NCBI RefSeq assembly: GCF_014641715.1
Contig: NZ_BMIG01000006.1
Location: forward strand, 186,001-250,000
Length of the DNA stretch: 64,000 nucleotides
Direction of reading: 5' to 3'
Origin: Polaromonas eurypsychrophila
GTDB lineage: Bacteria; Pseudomonadota; Gammaproteobacteria; Burkholderiales; Burkholderiaceae_C
In this document: in pieces, positions 24,669-35,294 of the stretch
Numbering within the stretch: position 1 is the stretch's first letter
Layout of the letters: the number at the start of each line of letters is the position of its first letter
Made by a program: the position numbers and the translations under genes
The notes under the pieces: model-generated
What the model saw: only the letters and a program-made list of their open reading frames with translations
What the model was told of the DNA's origin: nothing
Database searches by the model: none

Positions 24669-25730
24669 TCAGCCAGCGCTGGGTCTGGCGGCTGCGCTGA
24701 TTTTCGGCACATTGACCGGCTGCGATTCGACCCAGCGGCGAACACGTTCGGCATCACCGAGGCGGCTGAGTTTGCCGGCCGAATCCAGAAACACCATGAT
24801 CAGCTTGCGGCCTGCAATTTTTGTCTGCATCACCAGACACTGACCTGCTTCCGAGATGTAGCCGGTCTTTTGCAGGCCGATGTCCCAGTCGGGGTTTTTG
24901 ACCAACCGGTTGGTGTTGTTGTACTGAAGCGTCTGCCGGCCCAGTGCCACCTGGTAACCGGTGGAGGTAGAGAGTTCTCGCAACACCGGGTCGGCGTGCG
25001 CGGCATTGACCAATGTGGCAAGGTCCTGCGCGCTGGACTGGTTCTGGCTGGACAGGCCGGTGGGCTCGACATAACGGGTGCCCTTCATGCCCAGCAGTTT
25101 GGCCTTGGCGTTCATCAGATTGACAAACGAAGGCATGCCACCGGGGTAAGTGCGGCCCAGCGCATGCGCAGCGCGGTTTTCGCTGGACATCAAAGCCAGA
25201 TGCAGCAGTTCGCCACGGGTCAGGCTGGAACCGACGCGCAGGCGTGAGCTGCTGCCTTTTTCCGTGTCCACGTCGTCTTGCGTGATGGTGATGCTTTCAT
25301 CCATCGGCAACTGGGCACCGCTAATGATCATGCCGGTCATCAACTTGGTCAAAGACGCAATCGGCAACACGGCCTGGTCGTTCTTGCTGAACAAAACTTC
25401 ATGCGTATCCTGATCAATCACCAGCGCCACACTGGACTTCAGGTCCAGCGGATCCTGCGCGCTGTGCAGGCCGGCGATCTGCCCAAACGAAGGCCTGGCA
25501 GGTAGTGCGACGATGATGGGCTTACGCGGGGCTTTGGTTACAAAGCGAACGCTCTTGCGGCTGGAGACGACGTTTTTGGAAACCGTCTTTGTCGCCTGGG
25601 ATTTTTTTATTACCTGGCGTTTGGCGGGAGCCGCTTCCGAAGCAACCGGAAAAATCAACGCGACCGAAAAAGTAAGAAGTCCAACGAGTTGTAAGCTGCG
25701 TTTGAATATCAAGTCCAGCGTATTGACCAT
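24669..25730 (-). CDS. pbpG: D-alanyl-D-alanine endopeptidase (PBP7-like)
   Basis: 353 residues. The start at 25730 has GGAGG in front; an ORF 20 codons longer is set aside. A hydrophobic N-terminal segment (LVGLLTFSVALIFPVASEA) exports it, and a Lys/Ser-rich linker runs to about residue 80. Penicillin-binding motifs: S126-L-T-K129, SEN in ALMSSENRA and KTG in LQKTGYI. It cuts peptide cross-links of peptidoglycan in the periplasm. Confidence 0.94.
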   Translation of the reverse strand: MVNTLDLIFKRSLQLVGLLTFSVALIFPVASEAAPAKRQVIKKSQATKTVSKNVVSSRKSVRFVTKAPRKPIIVALPARPSFGQIAGLHSAQDPLDLKSSVALVIDQDTHEVLFSKNDQAVLPIASLTKLMTGMIISGAQLPMDESITITQDDVDTEKGSSSRLRVGSSLTRGELLHLALMSSENRAAHALGRTYPGGMPSFVNLMNAKAKLLGMKGTRYVEPTGLSSQNQSSAQDLATLVNAAHADPVLRELSTSTGYQVALGRQTLQYNNTNRLVKNPDWDIGLQKTGYISEAGQCLVMQTKIAGRKLIMVFLDSAGKLSRLGDAERVRRWVESQPVNVPKISAAARPSAG

Positions 25731-25923
25731 TGGTTCGCCTCCAGTTGCAATTAATGCGATGCTGGAGTGTATCCAAATAGAAAAAGTCACGCAATATCAA
25801 TCGTTTGCGTTACTTTCCTAATCACAACGTTTAACTCAATCCCAAGTTCTGTTTTGGCGCCGATGTAAAACCACAAAAAATTACTAAGTTATTGATTTAT
25901 AAGGATTTTGTAATCTGCACGGT

Positions 25924-27462
25924 TTAGCCCTGCGCTGCCACCCGGTCAGCTTTGCTGTGCAATTTGCTCAGCGCACTCAAATAAGCCTTGGCCGAGGCCA
26001 CCACGATGTCCGGATCGGCACCCACACCATTGACAACCCGACCGCTATTTTGCAGCCGAACCGTCACCTCGCCCTGGCTTTCGGTGGAACCGCTGATCGC
26101 ATTGACCGAATACAGCACCATCTCGGCGCCGCTTTTGACGTGCGTTTCGATGGCCTTGAGCGAAGCATCGACCGGGCCATTGCCGTCGGATTCGCCCCTG
26201 ACTTCCTTGCCGTCCACGGTGAACACCACGCTGGCCTGCGGGCGCTCACCGGTTTCGCTGTGCTGTGACAGCGAGACAAAGCCGTATTGCTCTTTTTCGT
26301 GCGTGACGCTTTCGTCGCTGACCAACGCCAGGATGTCTTCGTCAAAAATTTCGCTTTTACCGTCCGCCAGTTCCTTGAAACGCGCAAACGCCGCATTCGT
26401 GTCAGCCTCGCTGTCCATCTGGATGCCGAGATCAAGCAGGCGCTGCTTGAAGGCGTTGCGTCCGCTGAGTTTGCCCAGCACTATCTTGTTGGAGCTCCAG
26501 CCCACGTCTTCCGCACGCATGATTTCGTAGGTTTCACGCGCCTTGAGCATGCCGTCCTGGTGAATGCCGGACGCATGCGCAAAGGCGTTGGCGCCAACCA
26601 CGGCCTTGTTCGGCTGAACCACAAAACCGGTGGTTTGGCTGACCATGCGGCTGGCGGCCACGATGTGCAGCGGGTCAATGTTCATGTCAAGCTGGAAATA
26701 ATCGCGGCGCGTTTTCACGGCCATGACAATTTCCTCGAGTGAGCAATTGCCGGCCCGTTCGCCCAGACCGTTAATGGTGCATTCAACCTGGCGCGCGCCG
26801 CCGATTTTGACACCGGCCAGCGAATTGGCCACGGCCATGCCGAGGTCATTGTGACAGTGCACCGACCAGATGACCTTGTCACTGTTGGGCACACGTTCAC
26901 GCAGGGTTTTGATGAAGTTTCCGTACAGCTCGGGCACTGCATACCCAACGGTGTCGGGCACATTGATGGTGGTCGCTCCCTCATTGATCACGGCTTCCAG
27001 CACGCGGCACAGAAAGTCCATGTCGCTGCGGTAGCCGTCTTCCGGGCTGAACTCGACATCGGCCACCAGGTTGCGCGCAAACCGCACCGACTGCTTGGCC
27101 TGCTCCAGCACCTGCTCCGGGCTCATGCGCAGCTTTTTTTCCATGTGCAGCGCACTGGTGGCGATGAAGGTGTGGATGCGCCCGCGGTTGGCGCCCTTGA
27201 GTGCCTCGGCAGCGCGAGATATGTCGCGGTCATTGGCGCGCGACAGCGAGCAGATGGTCGAGTCCTTGATCGCATTGGCAATCGCCTGCACCGCCTCAAA
27301 ATCCCCGTTGGAGCTCGCTGCGAACCCGGCCTCAATCACATCGACCTTCAGACGTTCGAGCTGGCGCGCGATACGCAGCTTCTCGTCGCGCGTCATGGAC
27401 GCGCCCGGTGACTGTTCGCCGTCGCGCAAGGTGGTGTCGAAAATAATCAGTTTGTCGGTCAT
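25924..27462 (-). CDS. leuA: 2-isopropylmalate synthase, LeuA type 1
   Basis: 512 residues. N-terminal HMGL-like TIM barrel ([33 protein letters not shown]) with metal-binding His residues, and a C-terminal allosteric LeuA dimer domain ([12 protein letters not shown]). It condenses acetyl-CoA with 2-oxoisovalerate, the first step of leucine synthesis. It lies 45 bases after a second IPMS of the other main type (27508-29199). A related use such as citramalate synthesis cannot be excluded from sequence alone. Confidence 0.93.
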   Translation of the reverse strand: MTDKLIIFDTTLRDGEQSPGASMTRDEKLRIARQLERLKVDVIEAGFAASSNGDFEAVQAIANAIKDSTICSLSRANDRDISRAAEALKGANRGRIHTFIATSALHMEKKLRMSPEQVLEQAKQSVRFARNLVADVEFSPEDGYRSDMDFLCRVLEAVINEGATTINVPDTVGYAVPELYGNFIKTLRERVPNSDKVIWSVHCHNDLGMAVANSLAGVKIGGARQVECTINGLGERAGNCSLEEIVMAVKTRRDYFQLDMNIDPLHIVAASRMVSQTTGFVVQPNKAVVGANAFAHASGIHQDGMLKARETYEIMRAEDVGWSSNKIVLGKLSGRNAFKQRLLDLGIQMDSEADTNAAFARFKELADGKSEIFDEDILALVSDESVTHEKEQYGFVSLSQHSETGERPQASVVFTVDGKEVRGESDGNGPVDASLKAIETHVKSGAEMVLYSVNAISGSTESQGEVTVRLQNSGRVVNGVGADPDIVVASAKAYLSALSKLHSKADRVAAQG

Positions 27463-27507
27463 GGCTGGCTCCTGCTGCGTGCTCGCTATACGTCGTTGAG
27501 ATTCGAA

Positions 27508-29199
27508 TCAGTCCGCTATGTTAACGGCGACTGCCTCGGAAGTCCGGGTGCGCTGCAGGCCAGAAACAATGGCTTTCAACGACGCCGAAACGATGTTGCC
27601 GTCCATGCCGACACCGAACAGCGTCTGGCCGTTGACGCGCAGCTCCAGATAAGCCACGGCCTGCGCGGCGGCGCCCGACCCGATGGCATGTTCGTGGTAA
27701 TCGAGGACACGCACGGCGTGACCGGTGGCATTGTTGAGTCCGGCCACAAAAGCGTCAATCGGCCCCGTGCCCGTGCCGTCCACCTGGTGGCGAATACCGT
27801 GCACCTGCACATCGGCCCGGATGTTGAAGGATTTGGTACCGGCGTTAACCACTTCCTCAATCACCAGGTGCTGCGGCGCCGGAACACTCTGCACACCATA
27901 TTCTGTTTCAAACAACGCAAACAAATCCTGCGCCGTCAACTCCTTGCCGGTCGCGTCCATCACGCCTTGCACCACCTGACTGAACTCGATCTGTAGGCGG
28001 CGCGGCAACTCCAGCCCAAACTCGCTTTCGAGCAGGTAAGCAATGCCGCCCTTGCCCGACTGGCTGTTCACGCGAATCACCGCCTCGTAGCTGCGGCCCA
28101 GGTCCTTCGGATCAATTGGCAGGTAAGGCATGTCCCAGATGTCGCCCTCCTTGCGTGCAGCGAAGGCCTTCTTGATCGCGTCCTGATGCGAGCCCGAAAA
28201 CGAGGTGTAGACCAGGTCACCGGCATAAGGATGGCGTGGAGGCACCGGCAACTGGTTGCAATGCTCGACGGTACGGCGGATCTCGTCGATTTCCGAGAAA
28301 TCGAGACCCGGTGAAACGCCTTGCGTGTAGAGGTTGAGCGCGATGTTGACGAGATCGACATTGCCAGTACGCTCGCCGTTGCCGAACAGGCAGCCTTCGA
28401 TGCGGTCGGCCCCCGCCATCAACGCAAATTCGCCAGCGGCCGTACCGGTGCCGCGGTCGTTGTGCGGATGCACCGACAACACTATCGCGTCGCGCCGCGC
28501 CAGATGACGGTGCATCCATTCCATCATGTCGGCAAAAATGTTGGGCGTCGAATGTTCTACAGTCGATGGCAGGTTGATGATGCACTTGCGCGCTGGCGTA
28601 GGCTGCCAGACCTCGGTGACGGCATCGACCACCCGTTTGGAAAATTCAAGTTCGGTGCCAGACCACATCTCAGGTGAATACTGGAAGGTCCACCGAGTAT
28701 TCGGCTGCGCTGCGGCCAGTTCACTGAACAGCCTCGCATTGTCGGTCGCCAGCTTGACAATTTCGTCCTCGTTCATGCCCAGCACGACGCGGCGCATGAC
28801 CGGCGCGGTCGCGTTGTAAAGATGCACGATGGCGCGCGGCGCGCCCTGCAGTGCTTCAAACGTGCGCCGGATCAGTGGCTCGCGGGCCTGGGTCAACACC
28901 TGAATGGTGACATCTGCCGGGATCAGGTTTCCATCAATCAATCTGCGCAAAAAATCGAACTCAACCTGCGACGCCGAAGGAAAACCCACCTCGATTTCCT
29001 TGAAACCGATCTTCACCAGGGTGTCGAACATCCTGAGCTTGCGCGGGATGTCCATGGGTTCGATCAGCGCCTGGTTACCGTCACGCAGGTCCACACTGCA
29101 CCAGATCGGCGCTTGAGTCAGCACCACATCCGGCCAGCTGCGGTCGGCCAGGCGAACCGGGGGAAAGGACTTGTATTTGCTTGAAGGTGTTTTCAACAT
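27508..29199 (-). CDS. leuA: 2-isopropylmalate synthase, LeuA type 2
   Basis: 563 residues from ATG 29199 ([15 protein letters not shown]), the conserved family start. This is the longer type found in actinobacteria and many betaproteobacteria: [58 protein letters not shown], with a C-terminal regulatory domain. A leucine-rich leader peptide and attenuator lie upstream, so this copy is the leucine-controlled one. It is probably co-transcribed with the type 1 gene downstream. Confidence 0.95.
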   Translation of the reverse strand: MLKTPSSKYKSFPPVRLADRSWPDVVLTQAPIWCSVDLRDGNQALIEPMDIPRKLRMFDTLVKIGFKEIEVGFPSASQVEFDFLRRLIDGNLIPADVTIQVLTQAREPLIRRTFEALQGAPRAIVHLYNATAPVMRRVVLGMNEDEIVKLATDNARLFSELAAAQPNTRWTFQYSPEMWSGTELEFSKRVVDAVTEVWQPTPARKCIINLPSTVEHSTPNIFADMMEWMHRHLARRDAIVLSVHPHNDRGTGTAAGEFALMAGADRIEGCLFGNGERTGNVDLVNIALNLYTQGVSPGLDFSEIDEIRRTVEHCNQLPVPPRHPYAGDLVYTSFSGSHQDAIKKAFAARKEGDIWDMPYLPIDPKDLGRSYEAVIRVNSQSGKGGIAYLLESEFGLELPRRLQIEFSQVVQGVMDATGKELTAQDLFALFETEYGVQSVPAPQHLVIEEVVNAGTKSFNIRADVQVHGIRHQVDGTGTGPIDAFVAGLNNATGHAVRVLDYHEHAIGSGAAAQAVAYLELRVNGQTLFGVGMDGNIVSASLKAIVSGLQRTRTSEAVAVNIAD

Positions 29200-29243
29200 G
29201 TTGGTTCTCATCCACTGTGACATTTCAAACCCAGCAACCCAAA

Positions 29244-29278
29244 GAAAAACGGCCCGTTGCTGGTGCAAACGGGCCGTT
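29244..29278 (-). terminator. attenuator hairpin of the leu leader
   Basis: On the minus strand AACGGCCCGTT-TGCACCAGC-AACGGGCCGTT is followed by TTTTC. It lies between the leader peptide stop and leuA, 45 bases before the leuA start. This is a strong intrinsic terminator exactly where transcription attenuation needs one. Confidence 0.85.
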
Positions 29279-29300
29279 GAATTGGGTGAACGCGTGCGCT

Positions 29301-29354
29301 CTACCGTCTCCGCCCGTTGGCAGATAGCAGCAGCGCTAGCGAAATCTTGTTCAT
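29301..29354 (-). CDS. leuL: leucine-rich leader peptide of leuA (LeuL-like)
   Basis: 17 residues, [17 protein letters not shown]. Four Leu codons, three of them consecutive, fall within five positions (CTA GCG CTG CTG CTA). It is directly upstream of the attenuator hairpin and of the type 2 leuA. When Leu-tRNA is scarce a stalled ribosome would favour an antiterminator and let transcription pass. The ribosome site before the ATG is weak. Confidence 0.8.
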   Translation of the reverse strand: MNKISLALLLSANGRRR

Positions 29355-29407
29355 AGATTGCAATGTATCACAAAATTTTCAGGTACGGGCTTCCGGAGAT
29401 GACAGGT

Positions 29408-30220
29408 TTATTTGTGCAGGCCGCGTTCATCGGGTTCATCAGTCGAGGTCGAAATCACGCTGGTCTGTAAACCCTTGGCCTTGCGCCACACATACAGCAC
29501 GTAGCCTGATAAACCGTAGGCAATGAAGAGCGCAAACATCACCGTAGGCGGGTCAATGTTGATCACCGCTATGCCCAGAGCAATCAACACAATCACGGCA
29601 AAAGGGACACTGCGCTTGATGCTCAGATCCTTAAAGCTGTAAAAAGGCACATTCGTGACCATGGTCAGGCCAGCATAAAGCGTCAGGGCAAACATGTACC
29701 AACGCACATCCTCGCCCTGGACACCTGCTTCGTCCATCAGCCAGATGAACCCGGCCACCAGCGCTGCAGCAGCCGGCGAAGGCAAGCCCTGGAAAAACCG
29801 TTTATCGACGACCGCCGTGTTGACATTGAAACGTGCGAGTCTGAGCGCAGCACAGGCGCAATACACAAAAGCGGCAATCCAGCCCCAGCGACCCAGCCCG
29901 GTTAGCGCCCAAACATAAGCAATCAGGGCAGGCGCCGCGCCAAATGACACCATGTCGGCCAGGGAGTCCATCTGCTCGCCAAAAGCACTCTGGGTGTTGG
30001 TCATGCGTGCTACGCGACCATCCAGGCTGTCCAGCACCATGGCCGAGAACACGCCAATCGCGGCCTGGTCGAACCGGCCGTTCATGGCCATCACAATCGC
30101 GTAAAACCCACCAAACAAACCTGCCAACGTGAACAGGTTGGGCAGGATGTAGATGCCCTTGCGCCGCTTGCGCGGAACAACTTCTTCGACGTCGATGTCA
30201 GGGTCGTGGCCGTCATGCAT
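29408..30220 (-). CDS. pssA: CDP-diacylglycerol--serine O-phosphatidyltransferase
   Basis: 270 residues from ATG 30220, which has GGAG eight bases upstream; a 17-codon longer frame is possible. Integral membrane enzyme with about seven hydrophobic segments and the CDP-alcohol phosphotransferase motif DSLDGRVARM...GEQMDSLADM (D-G-x2-A-R-x8-G-x3-D-x3-D). It makes phosphatidylserine, precursor of phosphatidylethanolamine. It sits between ilvC, after its terminator, and leuL, an arrangement typical of betaproteobacteria. Confidence 0.95.
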   Translation of the reverse strand: MHDGHDPDIDVEEVVPRKRRKGIYILPNLFTLAGLFGGFYAIVMAMNGRFDQAAIGVFSAMVLDSLDGRVARMTNTQSAFGEQMDSLADMVSFGAAPALIAYVWALTGLGRWGWIAAFVYCACAALRLARFNVNTAVVDKRFFQGLPSPAAAALVAGFIWLMDEAGVQGEDVRWYMFALTLYAGLTMVTNVPFYSFKDLSIKRSVPFAVIVLIALGIAVINIDPPTVMFALFIAYGLSGYVLYVWRKAKGLQTSVISTSTDEPDERGLHK

Positions 30221-30322
30221 GGAAGCTGCTCCGGGTGGGGGGGAAAGTGGCGCGCCCAATGTGCGGCGCATAGAGTGATTCAGTCATGCACAGAGGATAC
30301 CAAACGGTAGTCCGCAGAAATG

Positions 30323-30352
30323 GAAAAAGCCGCGCAGGTGTTCTGCGCGGCT
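30323..30352 (-). terminator. Rho-independent terminator after ilvC
   Basis: On the minus strand GCCGCGCAG-AACAC-CTGCGCGGC-TTTTT, 44 bases behind the ilvC stop. It closes the ilvBHC transcript before pssA. Confidence 0.9.
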
Positions 30353-30395
30353 TAAAGCTGAACCTGGCCAGGACTGGTGAGGCCTGGCAGCTTCA

Positions 30396-31540
<1,145 letters not shown>

Positions 31541-31550
31541 CAGGTAAAAA

Positions 31551-32042
31551 TCAGACTCTCAAAATTCTTTCACCGCGGCCTATGCCGCTGGAGCCGGTGC
31601 GCACCGTTTCCAGAATCGCCGTACGGTCTATCGCTTCCAGAAACGCATCGTTTTTGGACTGATCGCCAGTCAACTCGATCGTGTAGCTCTTCTCGGTCAC
31701 GTCAATGATCCGGCCGCGAAATATATCAGCCATGCGTTTCATTTCTTCGCGCTCCTTGCCGACGGCGCGAACCTTGACCATCATCAATTCGCGCTCGGTA
31801 TAAGCGCCTTCGGTTAGGTCCACCACCTTGACGACTTCAATGAGCCGGTTCAGGTGTTTGGTGATCTGCTCGATCACGTCATCCGATCCGGTGGTCTGGA
31901 TGGTCATGCGCGACAGGCTGGCATCCTCAGTCGGCGCCACCGTCAGGCTTTCGATGTTGTAGCCGCGCGCAGAGAACAGGCCCACCACGCGGGACAGGGC
32001 GCCCGGCTCGTTTTCCAGCAAAACTGCAATGATGTGTTTCAT
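31551..32042 (-). CDS. ilvH: acetolactate synthase small (regulatory) subunit
   Basis: 163 residues. The N-terminal ACT domain begins MKHIIAVLLENEPGALSRVV and continues with GLFSARGYNIESLTV, the valine-binding region; the C-terminal part (ELMMVKVRA; GRIIDVTEKSYTIELTGD) is typical of full-length IlvH. It activates the catalytic subunit encoded upstream and gives it feedback inhibition by valine. Confidence 0.97.
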   Translation of the reverse strand: MKHIIAVLLENEPGALSRVVGLFSARGYNIESLTVAPTEDASLSRMTIQTTGSDDVIEQITKHLNRLIEVVKVVDLTEGAYTERELMMVKVRAVGKEREEMKRMADIFRGRIIDVTEKSYTIELTGDQSKNDAFLEAIDRTAILETVRTGSSGIGRGERILRV

Positions 32043-32145
32043 AAGAAGATTCCTCTTTTCGCTGCCCTCCCCTGTGCACGGTAATGCACAGGCTCGGCAA
32101 ACAATAGATTCGTCAGAAGACGGGTGAAAAAATGGTGTGCGCCGC

Positions 32146-33927
32146 TTACAGGTCCTCGGACCCGAGCAGCATTTCGGTGATGCCCTTGCCGGCCTTGACC
32201 ATCGGGAACACGTTCTCGGTGGGGTCGGTGCGGAAGTCCATGAACACGGTGCGGTCCTTAAGCTTGCGCGCCTCGCGCAGGGCGGGTTCGACGTCCTGCG
32301 GTTTTTCGATCAGCATGCCGACGTGCCCATAGGCCTCTGCCAGTTTGACGAAATTGGGCAGCGCGTCCATGTAGCTGCTGCTGTAGCGGCCCTCGTAATC
32401 AATTTCCTGCCACTGGCGCACCATGCCGAGGTAGCGGTTGTTCAGCGAAACGATCTTGATCGGCGTGTTGTACTGCAGGCAGGTTGACAGTTCCTGGATG
32501 CACATCTGCACAGAACCTTCGCCGGTGATGCAATAGACCTCGCTGTCGGGCTTGGCCAGCTTGATGCCCATGGCATAGGGAATGCCGACGCCCATGGTGC
32601 CCAGGCCACCCGAGTTGATCCAGCGTCGTGGCTCGTCGAACTTGTAGTACTGCGCCGCCCACATCTGGTGCTGTCCCACATCAGACGTGATGTAGGTATC
32701 GGCGTCCTTGGTCATATTCCAGAGCGTCTCGACCACGTATTGCGGTTTGATCACATCGCCCTTGCCCAGGCTGTATTTCATGCAGTCGCGCTTGCGCCAG
32801 CCTTCAATGGTTTCCCACCAGCAGCCCAAAGCATCGCCGTCGGGCTTCAGACCCGACTCACGGATCATGGCGATCAGTTCTGTCAGTACGTCTTTCACGT
32901 CACCAACGATGGGGATGTCCACCTTGACGCGTTTGGAGATGCTGGACGGGTCAATGTCGATGTGGATGATCTTGCGTTCGTTCTGCGCGAAGTGTTTCGG
33001 GTTGCCGATCACGCGGTCGTCAAACCGTGCGCCGACGGCCAGCAACACGTCGCAGTTCTGCATCGCGTTGTTGGCTTCCAGGGTCCCGTGCATGCCCAGC
33101 ATGCCAAGAAACTTTTTGTCGCTGGCCGGATAGGCGCCCAGGCCCATCAGCGTGTTGGTGCAGGGATAGCCCAGCATGTCCACCAGCGTACGCAGCTCCT
33201 GCGAGGCGTTGCTCAACAACACGCCGCCGCCGGTATAGATGTAAGGCCGCTTGGCCGTCATCAGCAACTGCAAGGCCTTGCGGATCTGCCCGCCGTGGCC
33301 CTTGCGCACCGGGTTGTAGGAACGCATTTCGACGGTTTGCGGATAACCGGCATACATCGTCTTGTTGAAGGACACATCCTTGGGAATGTCCACCACCACC
33401 GGGCCGGGCCGGCCGCTGCGGGCGATGTGGAAAGCCTTTTTCAAGGTTTCGGCCATCTGCCGCACGTCCTTGACCAGAAAGTTGTGCTTGACGATGGGGC
33501 GGGTGATGCCGACGGTGTCGCACTCCTGGAAGGCGTCCAGACCAATCGCGTGCGTGGGCACCTGGCCGGTGATGATCACCATCGGAATACTGTCCATGTA
33601 GGCCGTGGCGATGCCGGTGACCGCATTGGTCACGCCGGGGCCGGAGGTGACCAGGGCCACGCCGACCTCACCCGTTGCACGCGCATAACCGTCGGCGGCA
33701 TGCACCGCGGCCTGCTCGTGGCGCACCAAGACGTGCTGAATCGTTTCCTGCTTGTAGAAAGCGTCGTAGATGTGCAACACAGCGCCGCCGGGATAACCCC
33801 AGACGTGTTTGACGCCCTCGGCCTGCAGGGCCTTGATGAGGATTTCCGCGCCGCGGAGTTCTTGCGAATGTGTAGGGGCAGATGCTGCCGCCGCTGCCGA
33901 AGCGAGTTCGGCCTTTGTGATTTCCAT
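32146..33927 (-). CDS. ilvB: acetolactate synthase large (catalytic) subunit
   Basis: 593 residues. The N-terminal about 20 residues are Ala/Ser-rich (SAAAAASAPTHSQELRGAE) and precede the thiamine-diphosphate enzyme core: GYPGGAVLHIYDAFY, catalytic Glu in HEQAAVHAADGYAR, and the ThDP-Mg motif CITGEGSVQMCIQELSTC...NNRYLGMVRQWQ. Mg, ThDP and FAD are the expected cofactors. It makes acetolactate or acetohydroxybutyrate. First gene of ilvBHC. Confidence 0.97.
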   Translation of the reverse strand: MEITKAELASAAAAASAPTHSQELRGAEILIKALQAEGVKHVWGYPGGAVLHIYDAFYKQETIQHVLVRHEQAAVHAADGYARATGEVGVALVTSGPGVTNAVTGIATAYMDSIPMVIITGQVPTHAIGLDAFQECDTVGITRPIVKHNFLVKDVRQMAETLKKAFHIARSGRPGPVVVDIPKDVSFNKTMYAGYPQTVEMRSYNPVRKGHGGQIRKALQLLMTAKRPYIYTGGGVLLSNASQELRTLVDMLGYPCTNTLMGLGAYPASDKKFLGMLGMHGTLEANNAMQNCDVLLAVGARFDDRVIGNPKHFAQNERKIIHIDIDPSSISKRVKVDIPIVGDVKDVLTELIAMIRESGLKPDGDALGCWWETIEGWRKRDCMKYSLGKGDVIKPQYVVETLWNMTKDADTYITSDVGQHQMWAAQYYKFDEPRRWINSGGLGTMGVGIPYAMGIKLAKPDSEVYCITGEGSVQMCIQELSTCLQYNTPIKIVSLNNRYLGMVRQWQEIDYEGRYSSSYMDALPNFVKLAEAYGHVGMLIEKPQDVEPALREARKLKDRTVFMDFRTDPTENVFPMVKAGKGITEMLLGSEDL

Positions 33928-34261
33928 GATGAACCTTTGTGAATTTCTCTAACGAAATACCTTGGGTGCCTCTTCACTGACTCTTGTGGAGTAGCGTCAA
34001 GACTTGAGGCCAAAACCATGGGCGGAAACATAAACCGCCGGATCATGACCCGTTTGCTGTTTGAATTGCAAGCGGGATTATAGGGCACGGGCTGGTGCGC
34101 AGAAGCAAGCCGCAATAAAGTCCGGCCAAGTGGTGCTTGATGCGATAATTTTGCTGCCGGTGAGTGTCACTGGCACAAGGCCTGTCGGGCCGGCCGCAAC
34201 CCAGAGCGGCCGGCAACAAGTAAAAACAAGGACAGCGCCGGGACAAACCGGAAATCAACCG
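33928..34261. other. divergent control region between ilvB and the sigma factor gene
   Basis: No gene seen. A minus-strand TATAAT (34077-34082) is a likely -10 for ilvB, giving a leader of about 145 bases. On the plus strand TGCGATAAT (34141-34149) is a good extended -10 for the sigma factor gene. I searched the ilvB leader for a Val/Leu/Ile-rich peptide and terminator and found neither. Confidence 0.5.
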
Positions 34262-34828
34262 TTGGCAACCGAACAAGAACTTTCCGACTTCCTGAAAAGC
34301 GTTGAAAAACGAGCTTTCAAGCGCAGCGTTTACCACGTTCGGGATGACGAGGCGGCGCTGGACATTGTTCAGGACAGCATGATGAAGCTGGCGCACCACT
34401 ATGGCGACAAGCCTGCCGCCGAGCTGCCCATGCTGTTCCAGCGCATCCTGTCCAACACCACGCTGGACTGGTTCCGGCGCCGCAAGACCCGCAACGCGCT
34501 GTTTTCCAACATGAGCGACTTCGAATCGGCCGGTGACGACGGAGATTTCGATTTGCTTGAAACTTTGGAGTCCTCAACCAACTCAGAGGGAACTGAAAGC
34601 GCCCAGGACGCCACGGAACGGGCTCAAATCTTGCGAGAAATCGAATTGGAAATCAAGGAGCTGCCCGGCCGTCAACGGGAAGCCTTTCTCATGCGTTACT
34701 GGGAGGAAATGGACGTGGCTGAAACGGCTGCTGCCATGGGTTGCTCCGAAGGTAGCGTTAAAACGCATTGTTCGCGAGCCGTCCATGCACTCAGTAAAGC
34801 TTTGGCCGCCAGGGGAATCAAACTATGA
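34262..34828 (+). CDS. RNA polymerase sigma factor, ECF-like sigma-70 family
   Basis: 188 residues from a TTG at 34262 (reading MATEQELSDFLKSVEKRAFK), which fits the family; a frame 67 codons longer has no conserved sequence and would cover the probable promoter. Region 2: DEAALDIVQDSMMKLAHHYG...LFQRILSNTTLDWFRRRK; an acidic linker; region 4: LPGRQREAFLMRYWEEMDVA followed by MGCSEGSVKTHCSRAVHAL. It directs RNA polymerase to a small regulon. The next gene (DUF3619) overlaps by 4 bases and may encode its membrane-bound partner. Confidence 0.88.
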   Translation: MATEQELSDFLKSVEKRAFKRSVYHVRDDEAALDIVQDSMMKLAHHYGDKPAAELPMLFQRILSNTTLDWFRRRKTRNALFSNMSDFESAGDDGDFDLLETLESSTNSEGTESAQDATERAQILREIELEIKELPGRQREAFLMRYWEEMDVAETAAAMGCSEGSVKTHCSRAVHALSKALAARGIKL

Positions 34829-35253
34829 ACCGCTCACCGCAAAACCACACCGACATCCTGCAGGACCGCTACGGCCTGAAAACCGCCTCCTACCTGTCTG
34901 CCGGCACCGCCGACCTGCCTTACGACATCTCGGAACGCCTGCGCGCCGCGCGCGCTCAGGCCGTCGCAGCTCGCAAGATTGCCAAGGTACAGACTGCCCC
35001 CGTCAGCGCCACGGCCAGCATGGGTTCCACCCTGACCTGGGGCTCGGACGAAGGTTTCAGCCTGTGGAGCCGGATCGGCTCCATCCTGCCGCTGATCGCA
35101 CTGGTGGTGGGCCTGCTGGCCATCAGCTCGCTGCAAACCGACAAGCTGGTGCAAGAACTGGCCGAGGTGGACTCGGCCCTGCTGACCGACGAACTGCCGC
35201 CGGATGCTTTTTCTGACCCCGGTTTTGTGCAATTTCTCAAAACAACGCTTTAA
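34825..35253 (+). CDS. DUF3619 family membrane protein, partner of the sigma factor gene
   Basis: 142 residues with one transmembrane helix at about 88-105 (ILPLIALVVGLLAISSLQ). The N-terminal cytoplasmic part (DRYGLKTASYLSAGTADLPY) is the conserved DUF3619 block. Overlap with the sigma gene (ATGA) and single-pass topology suggest an anti-sigma-like role; this is inference, not shown. It is followed by a DUF3106 protein, the usual neighbour in betaproteobacteria. Confidence 0.85.
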   Translation: MNRSPQNHTDILQDRYGLKTASYLSAGTADLPYDISERLRAARAQAVAARKIAKVQTAPVSATASMGSTLTWGSDEGFSLWSRIGSILPLIALVVGLLAISSLQTDKLVQELAEVDSALLTDELPPDAFSDPGFVQFLKTTL

Positions 35254-35294
35254 GCCTGCCGTTTGCCACGGCTGAAACCGTCAACACCTTATCC

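Noticed and set aside
32668-33942. 424-codon plus-strand frame opposite ilvB
   Set aside because: Antisense shadow of a certain ilvB gene; His/Val/Gly-rich composition typical of reverse-strand frames.
33928-34030. leader peptide and attenuator for ilvB
   Set aside because: The frame beginning MVLASSLDATP is not enriched for Val, Leu or Ile codons in a run and no terminator hairpin follows.
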